NCBI GenBank assembly: GCA_949317995.1 | Contig: OX439036.1 | Coordinates: 108,913,669-108,977,668, forward strand | Length of the DNA stretch: 64,000 nucleotides | Direction: 5' to 3' | Source of the DNA: Acholoe squamosa | Taxonomy: Eukaryota; Annelida; Polychaeta; Phyllodocida; Polynoidae | In this document: piece after piece, positions 1 through 12,237 of the stretch | Position numbering within the stretch: the first letter of the stretch is position 1 | Layout: the number at the start of each line of letters is the position of its first letter | Translations under genes and position numbers: made by a program | Notes under the pieces: generated by a model | What the model was told of the DNA's origin: nothing | Seen by the model: only the letters and a program-made list of their open reading frames with translations | Databases searched by the model: none

Positions 1-2
1 GA

Positions 3-269
3 GGCGTCCGAGGTGTCATCCCCTTCCTCCTGCCTATGGGCCTGCTTCTGCTTCTGGCGAAGCTTACGCTTTTTCCCTTTTGTTTTCTTCTTAGGGGCCT
101 TAGGGGGCTTTTCTGCAGGAGGCTGCTTGGGGGTCTCTACCTTATGTTGGTCCAATAGCTCCTGCATGAGTCTATTGTTGTCGGCCATTGCTGTGGCCTG
201 CCCCTCTATGAGGGTCCGTAAATCTGCTATTTCTTGGGCATTTTTAGCTGCTGTCGCTTTTGGTGGCAT
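3..269 (-). CDS. 5' part of a basic coiled-coil protein, retroelement gag/ORF1-like (runs off the window)
   Basis: The minus strand is open from an ATG at 269 to the left edge, 89 codons without a stop. It begins MPPKATAAKNAQEIADLRTL. Residues about 10-42 have heptad-like spacing of L, I, A and M, which suggests a short coiled coil. Residues about 48-75 are rich in K, P and R (PPKAPKKKTKGKKRK), like a nucleic-acid-binding or nuclear-localisation segment. The visible part ends in an acidic stretch (EEGDDTSDA). This order is common at the N-terminus of gag or ORF1 proteins of retroelements, but no family-defining domain is inside the window. It could instead be a host nuclear protein. The overlapping plus-strand frame is a shadow. 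Confidence 0.45.
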   Translation of the reverse strand, partial: MPPKATAAKNAQEIADLRTLIEGQATAMADNNRLMQELLDQHKVETPKQPPAEKPPKAPKKKTKGKKRKLRQKQKQAHRQEEGDDTSDA

Positions 270-859
270 GGTAAATCACACACTGTAGTCCCTCTAATAT
301 AATACCAAGCCCGGCTAGGGCAGATGGCATCGAAAAGAGGTAGACAATGTGAGATTCTAATCCATGATAGAAAAACCGTCTTTCTGCCTGTAGGTATTGC
401 AGAGTAATGGCGGTAAGAGAGGTTAGTGCACACACCTGTGTGTAGGTGGGGTGTGAGTCATATGTAAATTAACCGCAATGGAACATTATGCATAATGCTA
501 TATGAGTATGCTTTATGAACATGGTTGATGCAGAATATCCCTGATCACCGTATTACAGATTATATAAAAGGTCAGATCCCAAATATCAATTTCGCGCCAT
601 TTGTTAATGTCATTTATTGTGTTATTGACAACTGAAGGACCAGATCTAATTCATCTTATACGATCCTTGTTTGCTGGTTGATAAATTGTTATGCTATATT
701 GTAAATTATATTGATCTGCAGTATGTTGCAAACTCTGTTGTATGACATCTATGTCGAATAATTCTTCTGTATTGTATGCCTTAAGCTGACTCGTATTGAC
801 TTATGAAGGACCTAACCAATCCTGTATTTGTAGAGGAAGATCATATTCTCCAATGAAAA
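270..859. other. Upstream flank, no gene recognised
   Basis: AT-rich sequence upstream of the minus-strand ORF at 3-269. It could hold that gene's 5' UTR or LTR, but I see no terminal repeat, primer-binding site or clear TATA box. The part after about 640 reads like the 3' UTR of a plus-strand LINE ending at about 905. Confidence 0.4.
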
Positions 860-905
860 GGCAAATAAAAGTTTACAAAATTGAATTGAAATTGATTGAT
901 ACTAC
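860..905 (+). repeat. LINE-type 3' tail, plus strand
   Basis: The segment has GGCAAATAAA followed by short AATTGAA-like repeats. LINE-B and LINE-C both end in GCAAATAAAGT-like or ACAAATAAAGT-like sequence before their tails. This is therefore probably the 3' end of another, 5'-truncated LINE of a related type in the opposite orientation to LINE-A. Its 5' limit is not visible. Confidence 0.4.
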
Positions 906-1393
906 TGTAATGCTTGAAGTGCTATGACTAACTTTCCAAATCTGATGTGCATGATATGTCTACATAGGGACAAATCACTGTCAACAATATGGAACTCAAA
1001 ATCAGCCGCGACTTTTCAGATCCTCCGCGAAATTAGCGAGAGAAAAACTCCCACTCACTGCCAGGTGAGATCTATATATATATATATGTTTATTCAGTTT
1101 TGATTGTACATAGGATAGGCTATGCACCCTTAGGTCATGCCTGTTTTTCATCCAGTGGACAATAAATGTCTCTAAATCCAGATATTTCTTTAGTTGAAGT
1201 ACAATAACATGTGTTAAATATAGATCACTAGTTGTTAGTAACTTCTTTGCACAATTTAAATGGTGTTTGATGGCCTGTACCATAAATAAATGTGGTTAGT
1301 AAATGAGAGAGCATGAATTCAGTAGGTTTATTATCTATTCCACTTTAGAATTTGTTTTGATGGTGTAAAATATGTGGAGAATTATTATAATAT

Positions 1394-3519
1394 TTATGGA
1401 GGCTGGATATCATCCAGCTCCCTAAGTGTCTTATCATACATCACTCTCAGCCTATCACCAAACCTTGAATATTCTTCAATTTCTCTGTATTCATTTCCAA
1501 GGGAATTCCACAAAGCAGCACATTTATATTCTACTCCTTTTTGAACTTTGACTCTGCGGGTAAAGAAGGTTTTTAACAGCCTGTTATCATGTGCTCGTGT
1601 ACAAAGTTGTCTATTGTCCACATAGTTTTTATCCAGACTTCTTTTAAATGCAAATTTCAGAAAGTGTTGTTCCCTTCTTAACCAGAGTGGTAATACCTTG
1701 TATTTTTGATGTAATTGTAATTTGTCTAAGAAGGGAGGGGATCTGTTGCAGATACGTAAGCATCTGTTTAAATGTAGTTGCATTTCATCAAGTTTGCCTT
1801 TTGGGGCTGCACTATAGATGATATCGCCATAATCAATGTATGAGATTATCATTTTTGTTACAACGTCTAGGGTTGCTTTTTCTGTAAGTTGCTTTCTTAC
1901 TTTACGTATCAAGTAAATCTTGTGAGATACATTTTTAGACAAGACTTGCATGTGTTTATTGAAAGTTAACTGACTATCCAGGGTAACACCTAGATATTTG
2001 TACGTGGGGACGTATTTAATTTCTTGGTTTTGAACCTGCAAATTGATTTTTGGATGTTTATTGAGCATTGTCTTGGTACCGAATGTCATTAGTTTAGTTT
2101 TACCAATATTCAGTGGAAGTTTGTTTGCCTCACACCATCTTACTAAATTAAATGTGTCATTTGTGATGTGTTGATTAATCTCAGGAGTTTGTTCTTTATA
2201 GGATATAAAAATAGCAGTGTCATCCGCATAGTGCTGTGCCTTCATGTGGTTTAGACAGGAAGCAAGATCGTTTATATAAATGATAAAAAGTAAGGGCCCT
2301 AACGTGGAACCTTGGGGTACCCCATGAGAAATTTTATGTGGTTCAGATGTGGTGTTATTGGCTCTAGTACATTGGGTTCTGTTTGTAAGATTGGATTCTA
2401 ATAGTTTTTTTGCATTTTGGCTGAGACCAATTTTTTCTAGTTTTTTTAACATGATTTTATGATCTAGAGTGTCAAATGCTTTCCGAAAATCAATAAATAT
2501 ACAGGATGTCACAGAGTTTTTATTTAATGCCTTGTAAATGTGATCAGTGAATTTTGCAAGGCTGTGGACAGTGGAACGCTCTTCTCTAAAACCATTTTGG
2601 TCCTCTGTTAATATATCATTATCTTTTAGATGTGTAGACAATTGTGTATGCAATATTTTTTCAGTAAGCTTTGAGGGGAATGGAAGGATAGAGATAGGTA
2701 TATAATTATTGACTTGAGTCTTATCACCTTCTTTAGGAATAGGAGTTACTGTAGCATTTTTCCATAAATCAGGGAAGCTTGACTTTTTGATAGTGTTGTC
2801 AATGATGTGCTTAAAGTGAAGTGGAAGCATAGTTAGTGCATCTTTTAACACTGTAGTAGATATGTATGGTATGCCAGAAGGTTTATTTATATTTATATTT
2901 TTTATGACCTTGATAACTTCTTCATCTGTGGGTAGTCGAAAGTTAAAATGTGGGGGAAGTACATTCTGTGTATATACCCAGGGTTCAGTCATGTTTTTTT
3001 GCTAGATTTGCCCCTATGTTTGAAAAATATTGATTTATGTATTCTGCCGTTTGATTATGATCCACTTGTACCCCTTCGGAATCAGTAATATTAATGTTTG
3101 CTACATTGGATTTGGGGTTAATAACATTGTTAATTTCTTTCCAATATTGTCGGGGGTTTTCAAGGTTTGCATTGATTTTGTTTTTATAGAATGCATTTTT
3201 TGCTGTGCGGTTTAATGCTTTTGAGCGCCTCTTAAGAAATTCTGCAATCCTCATGTCATCAATATTTTTTGTTTTCCTGGCATGTTTCATAAGATCCAAT
3301 AGTTCCCTCGTAATCCATGGTTTTTTGGATTGTTTAAAATTTGACTGTCTAATTGGGCATGTAATGTTCAATAGAAATTCAACCTGATTAATAAATAGTT
3401 GTCAGGCTTCCTCTGGGTCCTCTGAGTCCCAGAAGGCATTCCAATCACTATTTTTAAGACCAAGTACGAAGTTCTCCTTTACATAATGCTTATATGAGCG
3501 ACCAAAAAATGTTAACTTT
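1394..3519 (-). pseudogene. LINE-A ORF2, linker and reverse transcriptase part
   Basis: The linker (3519 to about 2985, with an in-frame TGA at 3402-3404) contains the KPWITREL-type segment usual between EN and RT. A shift at a seven-A run (2994-3000) leads into a 532-codon RT frame. RT motifs: PISILPFPSKL, QNGFREERST, FIDFRKAFDTLDH (motif A aspartates), GVPQGSTLGPLLF (motif B), YADDTAIF (motif C, catalytic YADD) and KYLGVTLD. One conserved Arg in the NYRPIS motif is Ile. The protein ends ELDDIQPP shortly before the 3' UTR, and no RNase H follows. Confidence 0.9.
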
Positions 3520-4285
3520 TCTTTAGGGGGGGAATATATTTTCTCGTGATGTATACTGGTTCATGATCACTAATATTAATAAAACAATTTCCGCAACTTT
3601 TGATGTCGTCTGAATTGGTGGATATTAGGTCCAGAAGTGAAAATTCGTAGTTTGGATTAAAATAGGTTGGTTTTTTGATTATCTGTTTTATTCGGAGAAA
3701 ATTAAAAAGGTGTGTGAGTGCCTTGACTTGTGGATCATTTCTATGTAGCATGTTGGTATTCATGTCACCCATAATGAAAACCTCATTGTCCTTTAAAGGG
3801 CCCAGGTTTCTCATTGCTTTTGATAATGTCTCACTAAAGTTATGAAAGTTTCCATCGGGAGGTCTGTATACTGAAGCAATTACAACAGGTTTCAGGTTTG
3901 GTTTTGAAAGTGTGGCCCACATAATTTCAATCTCAGCATTGCTGGTATTCAAGTGAGAGACATTTGTCTCTGATACTGTCACACTCTCATGCACAAAAAT
4001 GGCCACACCACCCCCTTTTTTAATTTTACCATTTTCGATACGTTGTCTATCCAACCTTAATAGATGATAGTGGTCAATTGCAACTTGGTTTGATTGTAAT
4101 TTTTCACTCAGCCAGGTCTCTGAGATGGTTAAGCAGTGAAGACCATTGTCTTCCATAGCTAGTCTCAGGTCACTTATATTGGCTGGGAGACTATGAGCAT
4201 TCCAATGTGCCATGTGTAGGCCCTTGGACAAGAACACAAAATCATCCGACATCAAAGGCTTGGCTGTTGAGAGGATGTACAGCAT
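3520..4285 (-). pseudogene. LINE-A ORF2, AP-endonuclease part
   Basis: An APE-type endonuclease that would nick target DNA to prime reverse transcription. Visible motifs in order are HWNAHSL near residue 30, SETWL, GGGVAIFV, YRPPDG, GDMN, LLDLIST and SDHEPV. The last holds the catalytic Asp-His pair. The frame stops right after the domain because of a shift at a seven-C run (near 3525); in another frame the sequence continues without a gap into the linker. All key acidic and histidine positions I can judge are present. Confidence 0.88.
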
Positions 4286-4310
4286 ACAATGTAAATGAAT
4301 AATTCTCCAC

Positions 4311-5149
4311 AGTTAATATTATTTCATGATCATCAACCCCACACTTCATGTGGGAGCAGTTGCATAATTTAATCTGATATTTGGTTTTCCCGAATAAACT
4401 CAGCACAAGCATTGGCATTCTCAGACCATGGCAGAGGGAAACAAGTTCACACCTAGAGTCAATGTTCTCTCTTTAACCAACAGCCCAAAGCAGATATTCC
4501 AATTTTCCACTCTGATGGAACGGTCCCCTTGAGAAGCTGCCATTAACCGGTCGGTGAGCAGCTTAAGACCTCGGGTTGAGAAGCTCACTCTGCAAACATG
4601 TCAGTGATCTGAGCTGCTCACCATGGCAACAACTGCAGACTGGAACTCTCCAGGATTAAAGGGGAAGGTCCTGACTGGCCAAATGCCATTGGAATGTTTT
4701 GGTACCCACTTGAACATAACACAGGCAATCACCAACTACTGTACAATAAGGGAGAGGGGGGGGGGTGAAAATAATAAGGCTTTGGCTGATGACATTCACT
4801 GCCTTTAAATTGTGCAGTGAATTTACCTATGATTGGTACATGAGGACTTGTTTCAATGTATGATTGGTTTAGGGTGATGATAGAAACTAACATCTCATGT
4901 CTTTAAAAAATAAACTGAAGAACAATGTATAACACAATAGGAGGCTATAAGTTGAAAGGCAGTGTGGTTAGGAGACCAGTGTAGTTCAAGGTAGTGGTCA
5001 GAAATCTGAGCTGCTGAGAGGGATTTCAGGTATGGGAATAACACCTCATTCCATGCACTATTGGTACTAAAGCAATGGCTTGATATCACTCTTTGTTTTC
5101 ACCTTTAAAAGAAAAGAGAGAGGAATGACCCATGTCTAAAATGACCTCT
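4311..5149. other. Unassigned sequence with one short inverted repeat
   Basis: No coding sequence is supported. The only clear structure is a perfect 11-bp inverted repeat, GGTGAGCAGCT at 4553-4563 against AGCTGCTCACC at 4612-4622, with a 48-base spacer. Confidence 0.4.
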
Positions 5150-5450
5150 ATACCTACAAGTTATTACTCACTAACAGAAGAGGCGGAGGTATAAATGGCA
5201 GGATTCTAGGCTCGCAGAAGCCAAGTTGGTTACCGTCCAGAAGCCATCTTTTGCAGGTACTGCAGGGTCCCATATAAGGAGCTGGGGTGAAAAGAAAACA
5301 AGACAAGAATAAAGTGCAGCATTTGGCAGATGGAGGGTGGTTGCTGGGTGTGGAGGTAGATGGAATTTGTGAAGGGGATATTTGTTCCTGACTCTGGTAC
5401 TGAGGGTAATGGCAGTCATTTTTACAACTTGGTGGTGTTTTCTTGGGTTA

Positions 5451-6062
5451 GGTATGATGTATGTTATGCACAATATTGAAACTGTGCATTTTGGGAATCC
5501 TAAAGTGGGTTAACTCTCATGAAACAAGTTTTAAGACAGATATTTAATGGTCATGTTTTGCTTAAAGACAAATGCTACCACATGTCCAGAACAGGTTCTG
5601 CTGCTGATAATCCAAAATAACTCTGTATTCTATTAGTCTTATGTACTAACAATAAGAAAATGCAAAAAAGTCCCTATGTCACGGTGCTTTCTTTTACAGT
5701 ATGGCAATTAAAGTGTAAAATGCCTTAACTATAGAAACGAATGGTAAAAACAGTTTTTCATATCATGTCTCATACATTCTGACCCTCTTCCGATTTTTTT
5801 ATGAAACTTTCTGCATTTAAAGAGGACATCTATACAAACATTTTGATAAACGAAAAATGGGGGTCATGGTTGAAATGAAAAAAAAAAATATTATAAGGCC
5901 CTATGGGAATTCAAATGACATATGAATATCTATCTAGTGTAATTATAATTGAACTGAAAAAAAACATATGTACAGGTAAAGAAGTCCAGTTAGGGTGAGA
6001 AATAGCACTAAACTAGTGTAACTGATGGGTTTTGATTTCTGCCAGGTGGCTTCTCTGTACTA
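5451..6062. other. Spacer between the leading module and the tandem array
   Basis: AT-rich, with A- and T-runs. No coding sequence, RNA gene or transposon end is recognised. Confidence 0.4.
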
Positions 6063-7264
6063 GGTAGCATTTGTCTTTAATAATGACTATCCAACCCACA
6101 AGTTGTAATGGCTATTTGACTCATATTACACCTAATTGTAGTTGTGAATATGTGGAAGTAGACTTTGGCTATCACTCTTTACAGCTACGCATGAGCCTTC
6201 TGTAGCGGCTCTATACAATGTCAGAATGTATGTTTCATTCAATTATTTCTTAACTGCGCCGACCAATTCTGGAAATGTTCAAAATAAGTATGGGCCAATT
6301 CAGTAATTGCATTATATACATATTTGTTGCTGCGCTTTATTTGCATAAGTGTATTTATACCATTCATGATTATTTAAAAAGGTAATGATGACCTGAAAAA
6401 TTTACTTTTTTTCCTTTCATCAAAAGTCACTGAGGTAGGTGATGATGATATGTTAATTGTGTTCTGAGGACAGATGTGTAAATGTGAACATGATATAGTA
6501 GTCTGCATAATATAGGCCAATATCACTTGACACCTATCTTCTTTTATATTATAATGGTTGATCCATACAATGTCCACAGAAATAATGTAAATATGTATGG
6601 ATTGATAAATGTGATTTGAATTGGCTCATTTTTGATATTTCTTTTAGGTTACTTCTCAAGAAGGTATTATACGGGGATCCCTGACCCCAATGTCATTACA
6701 GCCCTACATCATATGGGCACTAATAATTTCACTAGTATGTCTGTTTTACCCAAACCTATGTTAATACTTCTTTAGGTGCTTATGGTACAGAGCCACTGTA
6801 AGAAATCACCTACGATCACACACTCTAGTTTAGAGCGTCTGTAGTCGTAGGTGCTGTAGGCAGTCGTACCATGTTGAGAAATGCCATCCAGGGCACAGAA
6901 CTACACAACATAGATGTAAGAGGCTACTGAATGGGCCTGCGGAACCTACCTTCCTGTACTGTATACTGGTCTTGTAGGCAAAAAGGGATACAAAGTACCC
7001 GTCAAGTGGCACAAATTAGAACTATGGTATGCTCTCTTCTTTTTTGTCTTAATAACATATCTAATCACAATACATATAACATGTGTTTATATTCTTCTCA
7101 TAATTACAACAGTGCATGTCATTTCCGTGTAGCCTGATGTTCATTACTGGGCGTAAGCTTAATCATCCATGTGTGTTTTCTATGAATATCATTAGAGCAG
7201 GCTGTCTGGATTATATCACCTGAGCTGTTCCGCAGCAGATATTAAGAAAAAAGAGAGTCTAAAG
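6063..7264 (+). repeat. Tandem array copy 1 (1202 bp, lacks a 290-bp segment)
   Basis: Starts GGTAGCATTTGTCTTTAATA, as do copies 2 and 3. It is nearly identical to them but lacks about 290 bp that they carry (8184-8472 in copy 2). The deletion joins the two flanks at a shared CAT. Each copy contains the same fold-back (here 6807-6853). Short ORFs on both strands are identical between copies only because the DNA is. Confidence 0.92.
6807..6853. repeat. Fold-back inside each tandem copy
   Basis: Outer arms CACCTACGA and TCGTAGGTG (9 bp) enclose an inner CTCTA-GTT-TAGAG stem at 6823-6835. The same structure occurs at 7890-7936 and 9381-9427. It is strongly eroded in unit II (about 11609-11640), so its conservation reflects recent copying, not selection. 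Confidence 0.7.
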
Positions 7265-8636
7265 GGTAGCATTTGTCTTTAATAATGACTATCCAACCCA
7301 CAAGTTGTAATGGCTATTTGACTCATATTACACCTAATTGTAGTTGTGAATATGTGGAAGTAGACTTTGGCTATCACTCTTTACAGCTACACATGAGCCT
7401 TCTGTAGCGGCTCTATGCAATGTCAGAATGTATGTTTCATTCAATTATTTCTTAACTGCGCCGACCAATTCTGGAAATGTTCAAAATAAGTATGGGCCAA
7501 TTCAGTAATTGCATTGTATGCATATTTGTTGCTGCGCTTTATTTGCATAAGTGTATTTATACCATTCATGATTATTTAAAAAGGTAATGATGACCTGAAA
7601 AATTTACTTTTTTTCCTTTCATCAAAGGTCACTGAGGTAGGTGATGATGATATGTTAATTGTGTTCTGAGGACAGATGTGTAAATGTGAACATGATATTG
7701 TAGTCGGCTCATTTTTGATATTTCTTTTAGGTTACTTCTCAAGAAGGTATTATACGGGGATCCCTGACCCCAATGTCATTACAGCCCTACATCATATGGG
7801 CACTAATAATTTCACTAGTATGTCTGTTTTACCCAAACCTATGTTAATACTTCTTTAGGTGCTTATGGTACAGAGCCACTGTAAGAAATCACCTACGATC
7901 ACACACTCTAGTTTAGAGCGTCTGTAGTCGTAGGTGCTGTAGGCAGTCGTACCATGTTGAGAAATGCCATCCAGGGCACAGAACTACACAACATAGATGT
8001 AAGAGGCTACTGAATGGGCCTGCGGAACCTACCTTCCTGTACTGTATACTGGTCTTGTAGGCAAAAAGGGATACAAAGTACCCGTCAAGTGGCACAAATT
8101 AGAACTATGGTATGCTCTCTTCTTTTTTGTCTTAATAACATATCTAATCACAATACATATAACATGTGTTTATATTCTTCTCATTTTCAATACAGTCTAT
8201 ATCTTAAGATGCACAAAGCTAGATAATCATTGCGCATGGTTTATATATGTCAGTTTTGATAGTACTTCGAATGAGTATAGGATTAGCCCAAATTTGTATT
8301 GGGATTGCACTGCAGGAAATACGGGAAACAATTTCCCATCCCCCACCCAGACGAAAAGGTTCTTACACTGTAACAACTGCAGGAATAAGATGTATCATGT
8401 TTTAATAAGTCTAATGATGGGCTGGGTCATTCACCTTGCCATGAGGTGCCTACTGAAATAGCAATTCCAGCATAATTACAACAGTGCATGTCATTTCCGT
8501 GTAGCCTGATGTTCATTACTGGGCGTAAGCTTAATCATCCATGTGTGTTTTCTATGAATATCATTAGAGCAGGCTGTCTGGATTATATCACCTGAGCTGT
8601 TCCGCAGCAGATATTAAGAAAAAAGAGAGTCTAAAG
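7265..8636 (+). repeat. Tandem array copy 2 (1372 bp, lacks a 120-bp segment)
   Basis: Same start and end as copy 1. It lacks about 120 bp that are present at about 6504-6624 in copy 1 and in copy 3; the junction is near 7705. It keeps the 290-bp segment missing in copy 1. Confidence 0.92.
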
Positions 8637-10128
8637 GGTAGCATTTGTCTTTAATAATGACTATCCAACCCACAAGTTGTAATGGCTATTTGACTCATAT
8701 TACACCTAATTGTAGTTGTGAATATGTGGAAGTAGACTTTGGCTATCACTCTTTACAGCTACACATGAGCCTTCTGTAGTGGCTCTATGCAATGTCAGAA
8801 TGTATGTTTCATTCAATTATTTCTTAACTGCGCCGACCAATTCTGGAAATGTTCAAAATAAGTATGGGCCAATTCAGTAATTGCATTGTATGCATATTTG
8901 TTGCTGCGCTTTATTTGCATAAGTGTATTTATACCATTCATGATTATTTAAAAAGGTAATGATGACCTGAAAAATTAACTTTTTTTCCTTTCATCAAAAG
9001 TCACTGAGGTAGGTGATGATGATATGTTAATTGTGTTCTGAGGACAGATGTGTAAATGTGAACATGATATAGAAGTCTGCATAATATAGGCCAATATCAC
9101 TTGACACCTATCTTCTTTTATATTATAATGGTTGATCCATACAATGTCCACAGAAATAATGTAAATATGTATGGATTGATAAATGTGATTTGAATTGGCT
9201 CATTTTTGATATTTCTTTTAGGTTACTTCTCAAGAAGGTATTATACAGGGATCCCTCACCCCAATGCCATTACAGCCCTACATCATATGGCCACTAATAA
9301 TTGCACTGGTATGTCTGCATTACCCAAACCTATGTTAATACTTCTTTAGGTGCTTATGGTACAGAGCCGCTGTAAGAAATCACCTACGATCACACACTCT
9401 AGTTTAGAGCGTCTGTAGTCGTAGGTGCTGTAAGCAGTCGTACCATGTTGAGAAATGCCATCCAGGGCACAGAACTACACAACATAGATGTAAGAGGCTA
9501 CTGAATGGGCCTGCGGAACCTACCTTCCTGTACTGTATACTGGTCTTGTAGGCAAAAAGGGATACAAAGTACCCGTCAAGTGGCACAAATTAGAACTATG
9601 GTATGCTCTCTTCTTTTTTGTCTTAATAACATATCTAATCACAATACATATAACATGTGTTTATATTCTTCTCCTTTTCAATACAGTCTATATCTTAAGA
9701 TGCACAAAGCTAGATAATCATTGCGCATGGTTTATATATGTCAGTTTTGATAGTACTTCGAATGAGTATAGGATTAGCCCAAATTTGTATTGGGATTGCA
9801 CTGCAGGAAATACGGGAAACAATTTCCCATCCCCCACCCAGACGAAAAGGTTCTTACACTGTAACAACTGCAGGAATAAGATGTATCATATTTTAATAAG
9901 TCTAATGATGGGCTTGGTCATTCACCTTGCCATGAGGTGCCTACTGAAATAGCAATTCCAGCATAATTACAACAGTGCATGTCATTTCCGTGTAGCCTGA
10001 TGTTCATTACTGGGCGTAAGCTTAATCATCCATGTGTGTTTTCTATGAATATCATTAGAGCAGGCTGTCTGGATTATATCACCTGAGCTGTTCCGCAGCA
10101 GATATTAAGAAAAAAGAGAGTCTAAAGG
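8637..10128 (+). repeat. Tandem array copy 3 (1492 bp, complete)
   Basis: Contains both segments that copies 1 and 2 lack, so it represents the full unit. It has a few more substitutions around 9240-9320 than copies 1 and 2 have from each other. It is followed by the unit I tail. Confidence 0.92.
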
Positions 10129-11440
10129 GGCCTAACTATTTTTAAATCTTGGCACTGGCAAAACAGCAGGCAAAGGGATTTATAAACATCCTAAAAGGGA
10201 GTAAAACGTATTGAGGTGTTCATTACAGTTTTAAATAGTCCTATTCTGTGCTTTCCTTTTTTTCCCCTACCTACAAGTTCGTAGTCATCAGCAGAAGGGG
10301 CAGAGGGATAACTGGAAGGATCTTAGGCTGGCAGTAGCCATGTTGGATACCTTCCAGAAGCCATCTTTTGCAGATACCACAGGGTCCCATATAAGGAAGC
10401 TGTGGTGAAAAGACCGGAATAAAGTGCAGCATTTGGAAGATGGTTGTATGGTGGTTGCTGGGTGAGATGGTAGATAGAATTTGTGATGGGGATGTTTGCT
10501 CCTCATTCTGGTAGTGAGGGTGGGGATAGTCTTAATTTACAACATGCTGTTTTTTGCAGGTTCATGTATATTGTATATAGAATATACACACCAAGTAGAT
10601 TATTTGATAAAATGCCATGCTAGGTTTGGATTGCAGGTATAAACTGGCTGTAAAAGGGTGTTTTATTGAATAAGGCTATAAGGCTCCATTACGTGTTCAT
10701 GCCATCTACATATAAAAGTGTGTGAAGCCTACTCTCTTGACACAGCGCTATGAATAAGTCTACTCTTAAGTCTCTATAGTCAGGACCTTAAAACATTTGT
10801 TTATGGTTGATCGCTACGCTTTGGGTAAAATCAAGAGAAAATTCATTTTTGGTCTATATGTAGCTTAAATCATACAGAATTGAAAAATGAACAGACAAAT
10901 TGGTGGTCCCAAGCTACTTATATATTGAGAAAAAAATTAAAAATAAAAGTTTTTCAATTTTTCTTCTAAAATGAAAATTTCCTTTATAAATATATATTCT
11001 ATTTATGCAAGATAATAACAAATATTTTTTCAGTCATATGACATTGCATTCTAGGTAAAAATTTAATGTCTTAGGAAATTGTGAATACTAGACTCTTAAA
11101 AACAGTATTGAAAACAACAGAATGTTTCTATACCTTCTCAGAAAATACCTTACATAAATACCTTTCTTATGGAAATTATTTTGAAATATGGTCCTGCACA
11201 TGATTTTAAAGTTTATGGCCCTTAAAATAAAAATATCTTTTGTATGAAATGGATTCATCCATATGATGTTCACAAACATTATATAAATATGTATCAAACA
11301 TTAAAAATATGATTTGACCTAAGTTGTTAGTGATATTTCCTTTTAGTGCACTTCAAAGCTAATTCAACCAGTATTGACCCAAACACATCACCTGACTGGC
11401 AGGTTTATCTCTGAAGATGATACAACTAGACCAATTCAAT

Positions 11441-11513
11441 TGTAATGGCATTGGAGTGAGGGATTCCACTATCATTTAATGATAGTGGAATCCCTCACTC
11501 CAATGCCATTACA
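11441..11513. repeat. Perfect 36-bp-arm palindrome
   Basis: Bases 11441-11476 and 11478-11513 are exact reverse complements around a single T at 11477. The right arm matches the unit I core (near 6670-6705), so the left arm is the added copy. Confidence 0.95.
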
Positions 11514-11983
11514 GTCCTGCATCTCATGGTCACAAATGGTTGCTCTGTTAGGACTGCCCTACCAAAACATAAATGCAACATTAAGTTTTGATTGGACAAA
11601 GCAGTTGTAAGACATTTCCTATGATCACCCAGTCCTAGTGGCTGTGCACAGTTATACCACGTTGAGAAATGCTATCAAGGGTATAGAACTACAAAATGGT
11701 GATGGGACTTTTAAGAACTACTGACTGGGCCTGAGGAATCGTACTTATACTGACCTTGGAGGCGAAGAGGGATGCATGGGAGCCACCAAGTGGTGCAAAT
11801 TGGAACTGAGGCATGCTCTCGCTTTTGCCTAAATGACATATATAATTACAATATATAATGTCTATACATATTCATTTTCTTTTTAATCAAGACTATCCAG
11901 CTTAGATACACATGGCTAGATAGTCATTGGGGGTGATTTGTACATGTCAGTTTTGATAACATTTCAAATTAGTCATTTGCTGC

Positions 11984-12237
11984 ACTGTAAAAAATGAATT
12001 AAAAAAACGATGAAATCCTTGTTCCAAAGTTGTCAAAGATTCATTGTTATGTTCACAGAGATTCCTTGTACATTTGTATACCACCATACATTAATGTACC
12101 ACCTGGAAACACCACACTGCTACCTGCGGTTTCTTGGAAAAAAAAAAACTACACTGGTTCACTGCAATATAATGGTGGTGGTTCACTGTTTGATTTTAGA
12201 AGGGTCCCTGGTAGATTCATCAGTTATTTCTTACAGT
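11984..12237. mobile_element. MITE, family M (copy 1)
   Basis: Begins ACTGTAAAAAATGAATT and ends CAGTTATTTCTTACAGT, giving imperfect terminal inverted repeats of about 16 bp. The tandem copies of unit I lack it (for example near 8265-8275), which gives an empty site. Related copies lie near 19425-19562, 38991-39190, 40074-40277 and 59140-59320. There is no transposase, so its superfamily is unknown. Confidence 0.75.

Larger units (their letters stand above)
1072..4310 (-). mobile_element. LINE-A: 5'-truncated CR1/L2-like non-LTR retrotransposon
   Basis: A minus-strand element with an endonuclease segment (4285-3520), a linker and a reverse transcriptase (to 1394). A 3' UTR of about 300 bp ends at an AATAAA signal (complement of 1089-1094) followed by a (TA)n tail. 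No ORF1 is found upstream, so it appears 5'-truncated near 4310. There is no RNase H domain. The EN-RT order and motifs place it in the broad CR1/L2/Jockey group, and the exact clade is unresolved. ORF2 carries two frameshifts, both at homopolymers (C7 near 3525, A7 at 2994-3000 on the minus strand), and one in-frame TGA at 3402-3404. It diverges clearly from LINE-B and LINE-C. Confidence 0.9.
5150..10258 (+). repeat. Segmental duplication, unit I
   Basis: Unit I and unit II (10259-12730) share the same order: a leading module (5150-5450 and 10259-10560), a spacer, a core (6063-10128 and about 11240-12600) and a tail (10129-10258 and about 12600-12730). The leading module shares the string CCAGAAGCCATCTTTTGCAG. 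In unit I the core is present three times in tandem; in unit II once. Many mismatches and indels separate the units, so this duplication is much older than the triplication inside unit I. No conserved reading frame runs across it. Confidence 0.75.

Noticed and set aside
1002..1283. 93-codon minus-strand ORF downstream of LINE-A
   Set aside because: It lies in the LINE 3' UTR and runs through the AATAAA and (TA)n tail; no domain.
6830..9717. Identical 60-70 codon ORFs on both strands in each tandem copy
   Set aside because: Their identity follows from recent DNA duplication. The same place in the diverged unit II has lost the start and frame, so there is no sign of coding.
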